In this document: positions 1 through 8,655 of the stretch, one piece after another
How positions within the stretch are numbered: the first letter of the stretch is position 1
How the letters are laid out: each line of letters opens with the position of its first letter
Origin: Heterorhizobium halophytocola
GTDB lineage: Bacteria; Pseudomonadota; Alphaproteobacteria; Rhizobiales; Rhizobiaceae
DNA length: 64,000 bases
NCBI RefSeq assembly: GCF_017873095.1
Contig: NZ_JAGGJU010000002.1
Span: forward strand, 434,001-498,000
Reading direction: 5' to 3'
The notes under the pieces: generated by a model
Databases searched by the model: none
What the model was told of the DNA's origin: nothing
What the model saw: the letters and a program-made list of their open reading frames with translations, nothing else
Position numbers and translations under genes: made by a program

Positions 1-1181
1 GAATTTGCCTGTTCCTTGATGAGTTCGCGGGCGACGATGAGCTTCTGCACCTCCGTCGCGCCCTCGTAGATCCTGAGCGCCCGGATCTCGCGGTAGAGGC
101 TCTCGACGATCTCGCCGCTCTTGACGCCGCGTCCGCCGAACATCTGCACCGCCCGGTCGATCACGCCTTGCGCATTTTCCGTCGCCGTCATCTTTGCCAT
201 CGCCGCCTCCTTGGTGGTCGAAAGCTTCTCGACGTCCCGACGCCACGCGGCGCGGTAGGTCAGCAGTGCTGCGCTGTCGATCGCGGTTGCCATGTCGCCG
301 AGGGCTGCCTGGGTCAGTTGCAGATCGGCGAGCCTGCCGCCCATCATCGGCCGCTCGAGGCTGTAGGCGAGGGCTTCGGAGAGTGCGCGTCGGGCAAAGC
401 CGAGCGATGCGGCGGCGACCGACGCGCGGAAGATGTCCAGCGTGCGCATGGCGATCTTGAAGCCTTCGCCGGCAGCACCGAGCCTGCGTGACGCGGGAAT
501 GCGGCAGCCATCGAAGCGGATCGTTGCCAGCGGATGCGGTGCGATCACGTCGATGCGCTCGGCAATCGAGAAGCCGGGATCGTCGGCAAAGACGACGAAG
601 GCGGAAATGCCACGCGTGCCGGGTGCCTCGCCGGTGCGGGCAAAGACCGTATAGACATCGGCGATGCCGCCATTGGAAATCCAGGTCTTTTCGCCATCGA
701 GCACATAGGCGTCGCCATCGGCCCGGGCTGCGCAGGTCATGGCCGCCACATCCGAACCGGCAAGCTTTTCGGACAGCGCGAAGGCCGAGATCCAGTCGCC
801 CGCGGCGATCTTCGGCAGCACTTCCTGTTTCAGGGCGTGCGAACCGGTGAGGCTGATGGCGCCGGTGCCGAGGCCCTGCATGGCAAAGGCAAAATCGGCA
901 AGGCCGTCATGGAAGGCAAGGGTTTCGCGGGCAAGGCAGAGTTTGCGAGACGATATGCCGTCGCCGCCGGTGAGGCTGACGGCAGCTTGCAGCAGGCCGG
1001 CATCGCCGAGCGATTTCACAAGCTTGCGGCAGGTATTGTCGGTGTCGGCATGGTCGATGCCGGAAAGGGCGCCGGTCGCCGCGTAGGCGTCGAGCTGGCC
1101 CGCCCATGCGGCGTGATCCGCCTCGAAAAACGGCCAGGACAGATGCTCGCGGGGCGCCTTGAGGTTGGAGGCATGCGCCAT
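1..1181 (-). CDS. Acyl-CoA dehydrogenase family protein (3' end cut by window edge)
   Basis: FAD-dependent acyl-CoA dehydrogenase, expected to introduce an alpha,beta double bond into an acyl-CoA in the cytoplasm. The translation begins [10 protein letters not shown] and shows the flavin-binding stretches [14 protein letters not shown] and [11 protein letters not shown], and near the end [16 protein letters not shown], whose IYEG glutamate is at the usual catalytic-base position. About 393 residues lie inside the window and only the last few are missing. It is the last visible gene of the operon with the ring-attacking monooxygenase, starting 3 bp after the enoyl-CoA hydratase stop, so it probably acts on the beta-oxidation-like steps after dearomatisation. 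The exact substrate cannot be read from sequence. Confidence 0.9.
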   Translation of the reverse strand, partial: MAHASNLKAPREHLSWPFFEADHAAWAGQLDAYAATGALSGIDHADTDNTCRKLVKSLGDAGLLQAAVSLTGGDGISSRKLCLARETLAFHDGLADFAFAMQGLGTGAISLTGSHALKQEVLPKIAAGDWISAFALSEKLAGSDVAAMTCAARADGDAYVLDGEKTWISNGGIADVYTVFARTGEAPGTRGISAFVVFADDPGFSIAERIDVIAPHPLATIRFDGCRIPASRRLGAAGEGFKIAMRTLDIFRASVAAASLGFARRALSEALAYSLERPMMGGRLADLQLTQAALGDMATAIDSAALLTYRAAWRRDVEKLSTTKEAAMAKMTATENAQGVIDRAVQMFGGRGVKSGEIVESLYREIRALRIYEGATEVQKLIVARELIKEQAN

Positions 1182-1184
1182 GGC

Positions 1185-2036
1185 TCAGTCCCCCTCGAAT
1201 TCCGGCTTGCGCTTTTCGGCAAAGGCTTCGAAGGCGCGGCGAAAGTCGTTGGTCGCCATGCAGATCGCCTGGGCCTGGGCTTCCGCTTCCAGAAGCTCGT
1301 CGATCCCCATCGCCCATTCCTGATTGAGCATGGTCTTGGTCATGCCATGGGCAAACCAGGGACCGTCGGCGATCCGTCGCGCCATCGCCTCGGCACTGGC
1401 AAGCAGGTCGGCGCGGTTGTGCAGGGCATTGAAAAAGCCCCAGCGCTCGCCTTCGTCGGCGGTCATCGCGCGGCCGGTATAGAGCAGTTCGGCGGCGCGG
1501 CCCTGGCCGATGATGCGCGGGAGAATGCCGCAGGCGCCCATGTCGGCGCCGGCAAGCCCGACGCGGGTAAACAGAAAGGCGGTCTTCGTCTCGGGCGTCG
1601 CATATCTGAGGTCGGACGCCATCGCAAGGATGGCGCCGGCGCCGGCGCAGACACCGTCGATGGCGGCCACGATCTGCTGCGGGCATTTGCGCATGGCGCG
1701 CACCACTTCGCCGGTCATCCGGGTAAAGGCCAGAAGCTCGGGCATCGCCATCCTGGTCAGCGGTTCGATGATCTCGAAGACATCGCCTCCGGACGAGAAG
1801 TTGTCGCCGGCACCCGTCAGGACCACGGTGCGGATATCGGTCGCGGTGGCGAGCTTGTGGAACAGGTCGCGCAGTTCTGCATAGCTTTCGAAGGTCAGCG
1901 GGTTCTTCCGCTCCGGCCGGTTGAGCGTCAGCGTGCCGATGCGGCCATCTTCCGACACGGTCCAGAGAAAATGCCTTCCTTCATAGGTCTTCAGCGGCGC
2001 CCAGGCGCCGGCCTCGTTGAGCCTCTTCCAACTCAT
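1185..2036 (-). CDS. Enoyl-CoA hydratase/isomerase family protein
   Basis: Crotonase-fold enzyme (283 aa) that would hydrate an enoyl-CoA or open a ring in the lower pathway. The oxyanion-hole segments are recognisable as FSSGGDV and GVCAGAGA, followed by the [11 protein letters not shown] region. I chose the ATG giving [10 protein letters not shown] because its first bases overlap the stop of the upstream SDR gene (ATGA), a sign of translational coupling; a longer reading frame upstream lies inside that gene. Members of this subfamily accompany anthraniloyl-CoA monooxygenase genes in beta- and alphaproteobacteria. The role in 2-amino-5-oxocyclohexenecarboxyl-CoA breakdown is inferred from context. 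Confidence 0.88.
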   Translation of the reverse strand: MSWKRLNEAGAWAPLKTYEGRHFLWTVSEDGRIGTLTLNRPERKNPLTFESYAELRDLFHKLATATDIRTVVLTGAGDNFSSGGDVFEIIEPLTRMAMPELLAFTRMTGEVVRAMRKCPQQIVAAIDGVCAGAGAILAMASDLRYATPETKTAFLFTRVGLAGADMGACGILPRIIGQGRAAELLYTGRAMTADEGERWGFFNALHNRADLLASAEAMARRIADGPWFAHGMTKTMLNQEWAMGIDELLEAEAQAQAICMATNDFRRAFEAFAEKRKPEFEGD

Positions 2037-2821
2037 CCTGTCATAACCTCCCCGCCGGCGACCGCGATCGCCTGCCCGTTGATCGATTGTGCTGATGGCA
2101 AAGCGAGCCACAGCACGGTGTCGGCAACCTCCTCCGGTTGCACCAGTCGCCCCTGCGGGTTGTGCCTGGTAAATTCGGCCAATGCCTCTTCCGGCGTCCT
2201 GCCGGTCTTTTCGACGATCTGCGCGATCGAGCGGCTGATGATCGGCGTGTCGGTAAAGCCCGGGCAGACCGCATTGACCGTTACGCCCTTTTTCGCAAGC
2301 TCAAGCGCCAGCGCCCGTGTCAGCCCGACGACGCCATGCTTGGCCGCGCAATAGGCGCTGACATAGGCATAGCCGATCAGCCCCGCCGTCGAGGCGACAT
2401 TGATGATCCGGGCGCCCGTGCCGCGCGCCTTGAGGTCCGGCAGCGCCAGTTGCGTGACATTGAAGACGCCGGTCAGATCGACATCGACAACCCGGCTCCA
2501 CATCTCCAGGGTCGTCTTCTCGAACGATGCGCTCGGCGCTTCGCCGGCACAGTTGATCAGAATGCTGACCGGGCCGAGGGCGGCGCGTGCCTTGTCGAGG
2601 CCTGCAGTGATCGCGCCTCGGTCGGTCACGTCGAAGCCGTCGGCGATGAAGGCTGCGGCCGCGCCGATCTCCTCTGCGACCGCCACGAGTGGCGCGCGAC
2701 GACGCCCGGCAAGCGTCACCGATGCGCCAGCCTTGGCCAGCGACCTTGCAATTGCCGCACCGATGCCGCTGCCGGCGCCGGTGACCAGCGCATGATGGCC
2801 GTCGAGAGGGGAAGAGATCAT
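2033..2821 (-). CDS. SDR family NAD(P)-dependent dehydrogenase (probable 3-hydroxyacyl-CoA dehydrogenase)
   Basis: Classical short-chain dehydrogenase (262 aa from [10 protein letters not shown]). The Rossmann motif TGAGSGIG is at residues 14-21, the NCAG motif follows mid-protein, and the catalytic YCAAK is at about residues 150-160. The start was chosen 13 bp after the monooxygenase stop in preference to an upstream in-frame codon that would overlap it. It lies between the ring-activating flavoenzyme and the enoyl-CoA hydratase, so oxidation of a hydroxyacyl-CoA intermediate with NAD+ is the likely step. SDR sequence alone does not fix the substrate. Confidence 0.87.
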   Translation of the reverse strand: MISSPLDGHHALVTGAGSGIGAAIARSLAKAGASVTLAGRRRAPLVAVAEEIGAAAAFIADGFDVTDRGAITAGLDKARAALGPVSILINCAGEAPSASFEKTTLEMWSRVVDVDLTGVFNVTQLALPDLKARGTGARIINVASTAGLIGYAYVSAYCAAKHGVVGLTRALALELAKKGVTVNAVCPGFTDTPIISRSIAQIVEKTGRTPEEALAEFTRHNPQGRLVQPEEVADTVLWLALPSAQSINGQAIAVAGGEVMTG

Positions 2822-2834
2822 GCTCTGCCCATCC

Positions 2835-5162
2835 TCATTTCGCCGGCTGCGCGGCATTCGCCGCGGCGCGCGTGATGTTCACCTCGTATTGCGACTTGCC
2901 GGAGACATACTGTTTCGGCCAGGGCACCGAGGTGATGCCGATTTTCGCGGCTTCATGCAGCGCCCAGGCGGGATCGGCCAGATGCGGGCGGGCGACCGCG
3001 CAGAGATCGGCGCGGCCCGCGGCGATGATCGAGTTGGCGTGATCGGCCTCGGAAATCGCGCCGACCGCGATCGTCGGAATGTGGATCTCGTTGCGGATCT
3101 TGTCGGAGAACGGCGTCTGGTAGAGGCGGCCATAGACAGGCTGGTCGCCCTTCCACACCTGGCCCGACGAGCAGTCGATCAGGTCGGCGCCTGCGTCCTT
3201 GAACATTTCGGCAAAGATCGCCGCATCGTCAGGCGTATTGCCGCCCTCGAACCAGTCATGGCAGGAGAGCCGCACCGAGATCGGCTTGTCGGCCGGCCAG
3301 ACTTCGCGCATGGCGCGGAAGACTTCGAGCGGATAGCGGGCCCGGCTCTCGTGGGAGCCGCCATATTCGTCCTCGCGCAGATTGGTGAGCGGCGACAGGA
3401 AGCTCGACATCAGGTAGCCATGGGCGGCGTGGAATTCGAGCCAGTCGGCGCCGGTCTCGGCGGCGCGTTTCGTGGCAGAGACGAAGTCGGCCTTGACCCG
3501 GTCCATGTCGGCGCGGTCCATCGCCTTCGGCACCTGGCTGTTCCTCAGATAGGGCTGGGCAGAGGCCGACAGCAGCGGCCAGCCGCCGTCGTCGAGCGGT
3601 TTGTCCATGCCGTCCCAGGCAAGCTTCGTTGCACCCTTGCGGCCGGCATGGCCAAGCTGGATGGCGACCTTGGCGTCGCTGTTGGCATGAACGAAATCGA
3701 CGACACGTTTCCACGCGCGGGTCTGCTCGTCGTTCCAGAGGCCAAGGCAGCCGGGGGTGATGCGGGCGTCGGGCGACACGCAGGTCATCTCGGCAAAGAC
3801 AAGCCCGGCGCCGCCGAGCGCGCGGCTGCCCAGATGCACCATGTGAAAATCGTTGATCAGGCCGTCGGTTGCTGAATACATCGCCATCGGCGAGACGACG
3901 ATGCGGTTGGGAAGTGTGACCTCGCGCAATCGGTAAGGGGTAAACATCGGCGGCAGGCAGCGTTCGCCCTCGACTACGTTCAGGCCCTGCTTGCGGGCAA
4001 ACCAGCGCTCGTAACCTTCCAGCCAGTCCTTGTCGCGCAGGCGCAGGTTTTCGTGGCTGATGCGCTGCGAGCGGGTCAGCATCGAATACATGAACTGTTC
4101 CGGTTCCAGCGTGTCGGCATAGCGCTGCCCGACCACCTCGAACCATTCCATGGCGTTGCGCGCCGCATTCTGGATGCGGGCGACGTCGACGCGGCGGATG
4201 TCCTCATAGGCCTCCAGCACGGCCGGGATCCTGTCCTTGTCGTGGCCGAGCTTTTCGAACTGGTTGGTCAGTTCGATCGCGTCGTCGATCGCAAGCTTGG
4301 TGCCCGAACCGATGGCGAAATGCGCCGTATGGGCGGCGTCGCCCATCAGCACCACATGGGACTTGCCGTTGAAATGGCTCCAGTTGCCGCAGATCAGGCG
4401 GTTGAAATTGAGCCAGGCCGAGCCGCGCATATGGCGCGCATTGGTCATCAGCTCGGCGCCTTCGAGCACCTCGGAAAACAGATCCTGGCAGAAGTCGATC
4501 GAGCCCTGCTGGTCCATCTCGCCAAGCCCATGGGCCTGATAGGCCTCTTCGGTGGTCTCGATGATGAAGGTCGAGGTCTTGTCGTCGAACTTGTAGATAT
4601 GCGCCTGGAACCAGCCGTGATCGGTCTTGCGGAAATCGAAGGTGAAGGCGTCGTAGAGCTTGTGGGTGCCGAGCCAGATATAGCGGTTCGGCCGGGTTAC
4701 CATGTCGGGCTGGAAGATCTCCTGATAGCGGTTGCGGATCTTCGAATTCAGCCCGTCCGAGGCAATGATCAGGTCGGCGTCGGGATAGTCCTGATCGCCA
4801 TTGGCATCGGTCTCGAAAATCAGCTCGACGCCGAGCGCCTCGCAGCGCGCCTGCAAAATGTTCAGCAGCTTCTTGCGGCCGATGCCGACAAAGCCGTGGC
4901 CGCTGGTGCGCTGTCGGGTGCCCTTGAACAGGACCTCGATGTCGTCCCAATGGTTGAAAGCGTCCTGGATCTCGGCGGCACTTTCCGCGTCCCACACCTT
5001 CATCGATTCCATCGTCGCATCGGAGAAGACGACGCCCCAGCCGAACGTGTCGTAGGGCTTGTTGCGCTCGACGACGCGGATCTCGTGCTGCGGGTGGAGC
5101 TTCTTCATCAGGAGACCGAAATAGAGACCGGCCGGACCACCCCCAATGCAGACAATACGCAT
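2835..5162 (-). CDS. Anthraniloyl-CoA (2-aminobenzoyl-CoA) monooxygenase/reductase, flavin monooxygenase-OYE fusion
   Basis: Two-domain flavoenzyme of 775 aa. Residues 1 to about 380 form a p-hydroxybenzoate-hydroxylase-type FAD monooxygenase (IGGGPAG near the N-terminus and GDAAHTAHF with the DD of the flavin-binding region). From about residue 390 an Old Yellow Enzyme-type NADH:flavin oxidoreductase follows (MFTPYRLREVTLPNR, QLGHAGRKG, EFHAAHGYL). This fusion is the architecture of 2-aminobenzoyl-CoA monooxygenase/reductase, which hydroxylates and then reduces the aromatic ring of anthraniloyl-CoA. Databases often call such proteins bifunctional salicylyl-CoA 5-hydroxylase/oxidoreductase. 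It is the first gene of a four-gene operon and has an AT-rich operator-like site about 40 bp upstream. Family assignment is strong; the anthraniloyl-CoA substrate is inferred from architecture and neighbours. Confidence 0.9.
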   Translation of the reverse strand: MRIVCIGGGPAGLYFGLLMKKLHPQHEIRVVERNKPYDTFGWGVVFSDATMESMKVWDAESAAEIQDAFNHWDDIEVLFKGTRQRTSGHGFVGIGRKKLLNILQARCEALGVELIFETDANGDQDYPDADLIIASDGLNSKIRNRYQEIFQPDMVTRPNRYIWLGTHKLYDAFTFDFRKTDHGWFQAHIYKFDDKTSTFIIETTEEAYQAHGLGEMDQQGSIDFCQDLFSEVLEGAELMTNARHMRGSAWLNFNRLICGNWSHFNGKSHVVLMGDAAHTAHFAIGSGTKLAIDDAIELTNQFEKLGHDKDRIPAVLEAYEDIRRVDVARIQNAARNAMEWFEVVGQRYADTLEPEQFMYSMLTRSQRISHENLRLRDKDWLEGYERWFARKQGLNVVEGERCLPPMFTPYRLREVTLPNRIVVSPMAMYSATDGLINDFHMVHLGSRALGGAGLVFAEMTCVSPDARITPGCLGLWNDEQTRAWKRVVDFVHANSDAKVAIQLGHAGRKGATKLAWDGMDKPLDDGGWPLLSASAQPYLRNSQVPKAMDRADMDRVKADFVSATKRAAETGADWLEFHAAHGYLMSSFLSPLTNLREDEYGGSHESRARYPLEVFRAMREVWPADKPISVRLSCHDWFEGGNTPDDAAIFAEMFKDAGADLIDCSSGQVWKGDQPVYGRLYQTPFSDKIRNEIHIPTIAVGAISEADHANSIIAAGRADLCAVARPHLADPAWALHEAAKIGITSVPWPKQYVSGKSQYEVNITRAAANAAQPAK

Positions 5163-5200
5163 AGCCGTCTCCCTCGTTCTGCCGTTTCGCCGTCAATTAC

Positions 5201-5219
5201 TTTAAACTTCAAATATCAT
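5201..5219. promoter_or_regulatory. AT-rich operator-like dyad upstream of the monooxygenase operon
   Basis: TTTAAACTTCAAATATCAT lies 39 bp before the monooxygenase start. The core TTTAAA-C-TTCAAA is a near-palindrome. Its reverse complement ATATTTGAAGTTTAAA matches positions 11381-11396 at 15 of 16 bases, and ATGATATTTGAAGT matches positions 24246-24259 at 12 of 14. A shared regulator, possibly one of the two MarR proteins of the island, is inferred. Confidence 0.55.
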
Positions 5220-5278
5220 CGGCCAAAGAGGGGCGTCAAGGAAAAATCGCGCTCCCGACGCCACCGTCCTGTCCGCCC

Positions 5279-5884
5279 TTACTGGCCCGGATTGCGCGTG
5301 TCCCACAACTTTGAAGTTGCAGTCTTCTCATAGTTCATGCCGTCAGGGTAGCTGATCGCCTCGAACTGCAGGCCCCAGGGCGCCTGGAAATAGAGAATGC
5401 TCTGCCCGCCGTTTTCACCCTCGGTGATCGGGATCGGCCCCAGACGGGTGGCAACGTTGTTCTGGTCGAGATAGGCCTTGGCCGCCGCGATATCGTCGAC
5501 ATAAAGCGCAATGTGAAAGGCACCGATATCGCTGTTCTTCTGCTTCAGGTCGCGCTGGTCGGGCGCGGCATACTGGAACAGTTCGATATTCGAGCCGAAA
5601 CCGCAGCGCACCATGGTCACCTTCTCGATCTCAGCCTTCGGATCGACGCCGAGCGCATCGGTCATGAAGCTGCCCTTGTCGTCGGCGATCGGGCCGAAGG
5701 AGAGGGCGGTCTGGCATCCGAGGATATCGGTGAAGAGGCCGACGGCCTGCTTCAGGTCCGGGACGGTAATGCCGGTATGGTCGTGCCCCCGCATGCCCGG
5801 CAAACCGCCGGCATGGGCGGTTGAGGCGGCCATCGAAGCGGCGGTCGCGAGGATCTTTGCTGAAATTGCCATGCGCATATGCAT
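5279..5884 (-). CDS. Exported VOC (glyoxalase/dioxygenase fold) protein
   Basis: 201-aa vicinal-oxygen-chelate protein with a signal peptide (MHMRMAISAKILATAASMAA, cleavage expected after STAHA). The mature part begins GMRGHDHTGITVPDLKQAV, the usual first betaalphabetabetabeta module with a metal-binding-type histidine, and a second module (GAFHIALYVDDIAAAK) follows. VOC enzymes bind a divalent metal, but the reaction here is unknown. An AGGGGAAT ribosome-binding site precedes the chosen ATG. It lies 160 bp downstream of the peptide ABC transporter operon on the same strand and upstream of the monooxygenase operon. A periplasmic location is unusual for this fold. Confidence 0.8.
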   Translation of the reverse strand: MHMRMAISAKILATAASMAASTAHAGGLPGMRGHDHTGITVPDLKQAVGLFTDILGCQTALSFGPIADDKGSFMTDALGVDPKAEIEKVTMVRCGFGSNIELFQYAAPDQRDLKQKNSDIGAFHIALYVDDIAAAKAYLDQNNVATRLGPIPITEGENGGQSILYFQAPWGLQFEAISYPDGMNYEKTATSKLWDTRNPGQ

Positions 5885-6044
5885 CTCATTCCCCTTTTCA
5901 GCGCGCGGTTGGATCGTTGCCGGGCTGCGTGTCGCAGGCACGGCTCCGCCGTCCGGCAGTCTTGCGCGATGGCCGCCGGTCCGGTTTTTCGGGTCTGGTC
6001 GTCGATACGGGCAGGGTCGTCGGCCGCGCCCGCCATGAAAATCA

Positions 6045-6881
6045 TCAGGCCGCCTCGCCCGGTTCCCGATCCAGCCAGCCGGGATCGATTTCCGGCAGGG
6101 GAATGGCGTCCAGAAGCGTGCGGGTATAGGCCGATTTCGGCTCGTCGAAGACGGCGGCGCAGGGACCGTGTTCCACGATCCGGCCGAATTGCAGGACATA
6201 GACCCGGTCGCAGACGGCCCGGATGACCGAGAGGTCGTGGCTGATGAAGGCCATCGCCAGCCCCATCTCGCGGCTGAGATCCTTCAGCAGGTTCAGCACC
6301 TGCGCCTGGGTGGAGACATCGAGGCCCGAGACGATCTCGTCGGCCAGAACGAAATCGGGCTTCAGAAGGGCTGCGCGGGCAATGCCGATGCGCTGGCGCT
6401 GTCCGCCGGAGAGTTCATGCGGACTGCGTTGCAGCAGTTCCGCCGGCAGCGATACCCTTTGCAGCATGGCGGCTGCCTGGGAACGGGCCTCCTCCCGGGT
6501 GCCGGCCAGACCGTGCAGCATCAGCGGCTCGGTCAGGATCCGGCCGATCGAATGACGCGGATTGAGCGAGGCCATCGGATCCTGGAAGATCATCTGCATG
6601 CGCCGCCGCAAGGGCCGCATCTCGGCGTCGGCAAGGTCGGTGATATCGCGCCCATCGAAGCGGATGCGGCCGTCTTCGACATCGACAAGTCTGAGCAGCG
6701 CCCGGCCGAGCGTCGTCTTGCCGGAGCCGGATTCGCCGACGATGCCGATGGTTTCGCCCGCCGCGATCTCGACATCGACGCCGTGCAGCACGGTATTGCC
6801 CGGCTTTCGGCCGCCGAACAACCGGGCGCCGGCGCCGTAGGTGACCTTGATGCCGGTGGCAGACAGCAATGGCTCGCTCAT
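6045..6881 (-). CDS. Oligopeptide/dipeptide-type ABC transporter ATPase (OppF/DppF-like)
   Basis: 278-aa ATP-binding subunit energising the importer. Walker A is GESGSGKTT, the signature is LSGGQRQR and Walker B ends VLADEIVSGLD. The C-terminal extension typical of Opp/Dpp ATPases is present (HGPCAAVFDEPKSAYTRTLL). The start at MSEPLLSATG overlaps the stop of the preceding ATPase gene by 4 bp (ATGA), so the longer frame upstream is rejected. It is the last of five genes encoding a complete importer. Solutes of such systems include peptides, glycosides and other organic compounds, so the name does not define the substrate. Confidence 0.92.
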   Translation of the reverse strand: MSEPLLSATGIKVTYGAGARLFGGRKPGNTVLHGVDVEIAAGETIGIVGESGSGKTTLGRALLRLVDVEDGRIRFDGRDITDLADAEMRPLRRRMQMIFQDPMASLNPRHSIGRILTEPLMLHGLAGTREEARSQAAAMLQRVSLPAELLQRSPHELSGGQRQRIGIARAALLKPDFVLADEIVSGLDVSTQAQVLNLLKDLSREMGLAMAFISHDLSVIRAVCDRVYVLQFGRIVEHGPCAAVFDEPKSAYTRTLLDAIPLPEIDPGWLDREPGEAA

Positions 6882-7753
6882 CCCCGGTCCTCCCCGGCCA
6901 TGCCGATTTCCGTCCGCAACTGGCCAAAGATCGCCTCGGGCACCGGCTCCAGCCCCGCATCCGGCCGGTCGTAACGGGGTCCTGCGGCGATCAGCGCCCG
7001 GGTATAGGCGTGACGCGGCGTGGTCATCACTTCGGCCGTCGCTCCCTCCTCGATCACCCGCCCGGCATAGAGCAGCGTGACGGTGTCGCAAATCTGGGCG
7101 ACGACGCCGAGGTCGTGGGTGACAAAGATCACCGCCGTGTCGTTCGCCTTCTGCATCTGCCGGATCAACCGGAGGATCTGCTTTTGTACGGTGACGTCGA
7201 GCGCCGTTGTCGGCTCGTCGGCAACCACCAGTTTCGGCTTCATGGCGAAGGCCGCCGCGATCAGCACGCGCTGGCGCATGCCGCCGGACAATTCGTGCGG
7301 ATAGGATCCCAGCACGCGCTCGGGATCGCGGATATGGACTTCGGCCAGCATCTTCAGGGCTTCGAGGCGCGCCTGCGCCTTCGTCATCCCGCGCTTGAGA
7401 CGCAGGCCGTCGGTCAGCTGCGCTTCGATCCGCCGGCCCGGATTGAGCGCCGTCTGCGGGTCCTGCGGGATCAGCGTGATCTCGTTGCCCATGATCTCGC
7501 GCAGCGAGCGCGGCGACAGTCGCAGCAGATCGCGGCTCTCGAAGCGGATCCAGCCGCCGGTGACCTTGACGGTTGCCGGCAGCATGCCGAGCAGGGCCTT
7601 GGCGATGGTCGATTTGCCGGCGCCGCTTTCGCCGACGAGGCCGCGGACCTCGCCGGGCTTCAGGGTCAGCGAGACGTCGCGCAGCACCGGCCGGTTCCGG
7701 TCGCGCAGGGAAACGGCGCTCAGCGCCTCTATGGACAGAAGCGGTTCGGTCAT
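6878..7753 (-). CDS. Oligopeptide/dipeptide-type ABC transporter ATPase (OppD/DppD-like)
   Basis: 291-aa ATP-binding subunit, partner of the OppF-like protein. Walker A is GESGAGKST, the signature is LSGGMRQR and Walker B is LVVADEPTTALD. The C-terminus carries the Opp/Dpp-type extension (YAGRVIEEGATAEVMTTPRHAYTRALI). The ATG overlaps the stop of the upstream permease by 4 bp and its own stop overlaps the next start in the same way, so translation of the cytoplasmic subunits is coupled. Confidence 0.92.
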   Translation of the reverse strand: MTEPLLSIEALSAVSLRDRNRPVLRDVSLTLKPGEVRGLVGESGAGKSTIAKALLGMLPATVKVTGGWIRFESRDLLRLSPRSLREIMGNEITLIPQDPQTALNPGRRIEAQLTDGLRLKRGMTKAQARLEALKMLAEVHIRDPERVLGSYPHELSGGMRQRVLIAAAFAMKPKLVVADEPTTALDVTVQKQILRLIRQMQKANDTAVIFVTHDLGVVAQICDTVTLLYAGRVIEEGATAEVMTTPRHAYTRALIAAGPRYDRPDAGLEPVPEAIFGQLRTEIGMAGEDRG

Positions 7754-8655
7754 CGGCGCATCACCGGATCCAGCGCCCGGCGCAGGCCGTTGCCGAGCTG
7801 GTTGAACGACAGCACGGTCAAAAGCAGCATGACGAGCGGTGCTGCCAGCACCCAGGGGCTGTGATGGATCGTCTGGCGGCCGGCCGCGATCATGCCGCCC
7901 CAGGTGGGGGTGTCGGAGGAGACCGAAAGGCCGACGAAGGACAGGATTGCCTCCACCACCACGGCAATGCCCATTTCAAGGCTGAGCAGGGCGACGAAGA
8001 CGGGCGCGATGTTCGGCGCGATCTCCTTTGCCAGGATCTGCAGGCGTGAAAACCCGAGCGTGCGGGCCGCCGTCACATAGTCCATGCTGCCCTGCGCGAT
8101 CGTCTCGGCCCGGACGACGCGGCAGAAGCGGGTCCAGTCGATGATGACGATGGCGGCGATCACCGAATGCAGGCCGGAGCCGAGCACGGCGACCAGCAGC
8201 ACGGAGAGCAGAACCGGCGGGAAGGCCATCCAGATGTCGACGAGGCGCGAGATCACCCGGTCGGTCCAGCCGCCGAACCAGCCGGCGGCAAGACCGAGCA
8301 GCGAACCCAGCACGGCGGCAAGGCCGGCGGCGATCACCGCGACGGTCAGCGCCGTGCGGGTGCCGTAGATCAGCCGGGAAAGCACGTCGCGGCCGAGATC
8401 GTCGGTACCGAGATAATAGCCCGGCTCCGCATCCGGCCAGCTGATCGGCGGCAGGGTCGAAAGCATCAGGTCCTGTTCCAGCGGGTCGTGCGGCGCAATC
8501 AGCGGGGCGAAGAGGGCGGCGAGCACCAGAAGGGCGATGAAGCCGCCGCCCCAGAGCACGCGCTGCTCGCGCCGCAGAGCCGAAAGCATCGGATGCCCGC
8601 GCTTGCCGAGGCGCCCGGCGCCGGTTGGGCCTGTGGTCGTCGGGATATCAGCCAT
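7750..8655 (-). CDS. ABC transporter permease (OppC/DppC-like)
   Basis: 301-aa inner-membrane permease. It has an N-terminal OppC-type segment (FIALLVLAALFAPLIAPHDP) and the DLGRDVLSRLIYGTRTAL region typical of DppC/OppC. The EAA coupling loop is near DYVTAARTLGFSRLQILAKEI. About six membrane segments are apparent. The gene overlaps the upstream permease by 8 bp and the downstream ATPase by 4 bp. Together with the OppB-like protein it forms the translocation channel. Confidence 0.92.
   Translation of the reverse strand: MADIPTTTGPTGAGRLGKRGHPMLSALRREQRVLWGGGFIALLVLAALFAPLIAPHDPLEQDLMLSTLPPISWPDAEPGYYLGTDDLGRDVLSRLIYGTRTALTVAVIAAGLAAVLGSLLGLAAGWFGGWTDRVISRLVDIWMAFPPVLLSVLLVAVLGSGLHSVIAAIVIIDWTRFCRVVRAETIAQGSMDYVTAARTLGFSRLQILAKEIAPNIAPVFVALLSLEMGIAVVVEAILSFVGLSVSSDTPTWGGMIAAGRQTIHHSPWVLAAPLVMLLLTVLSFNQLGNGLRRALDPVMRR

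Noticed and set aside
534-2354. Plus-strand 606-codon open frame
   Set aside because: It is antisense to acyl-CoA dehydrogenase and enoyl-CoA hydratase genes with clear motifs; its translation is a low-complexity Gly/Arg/Ala mix typical of GC-rich shadow frames.
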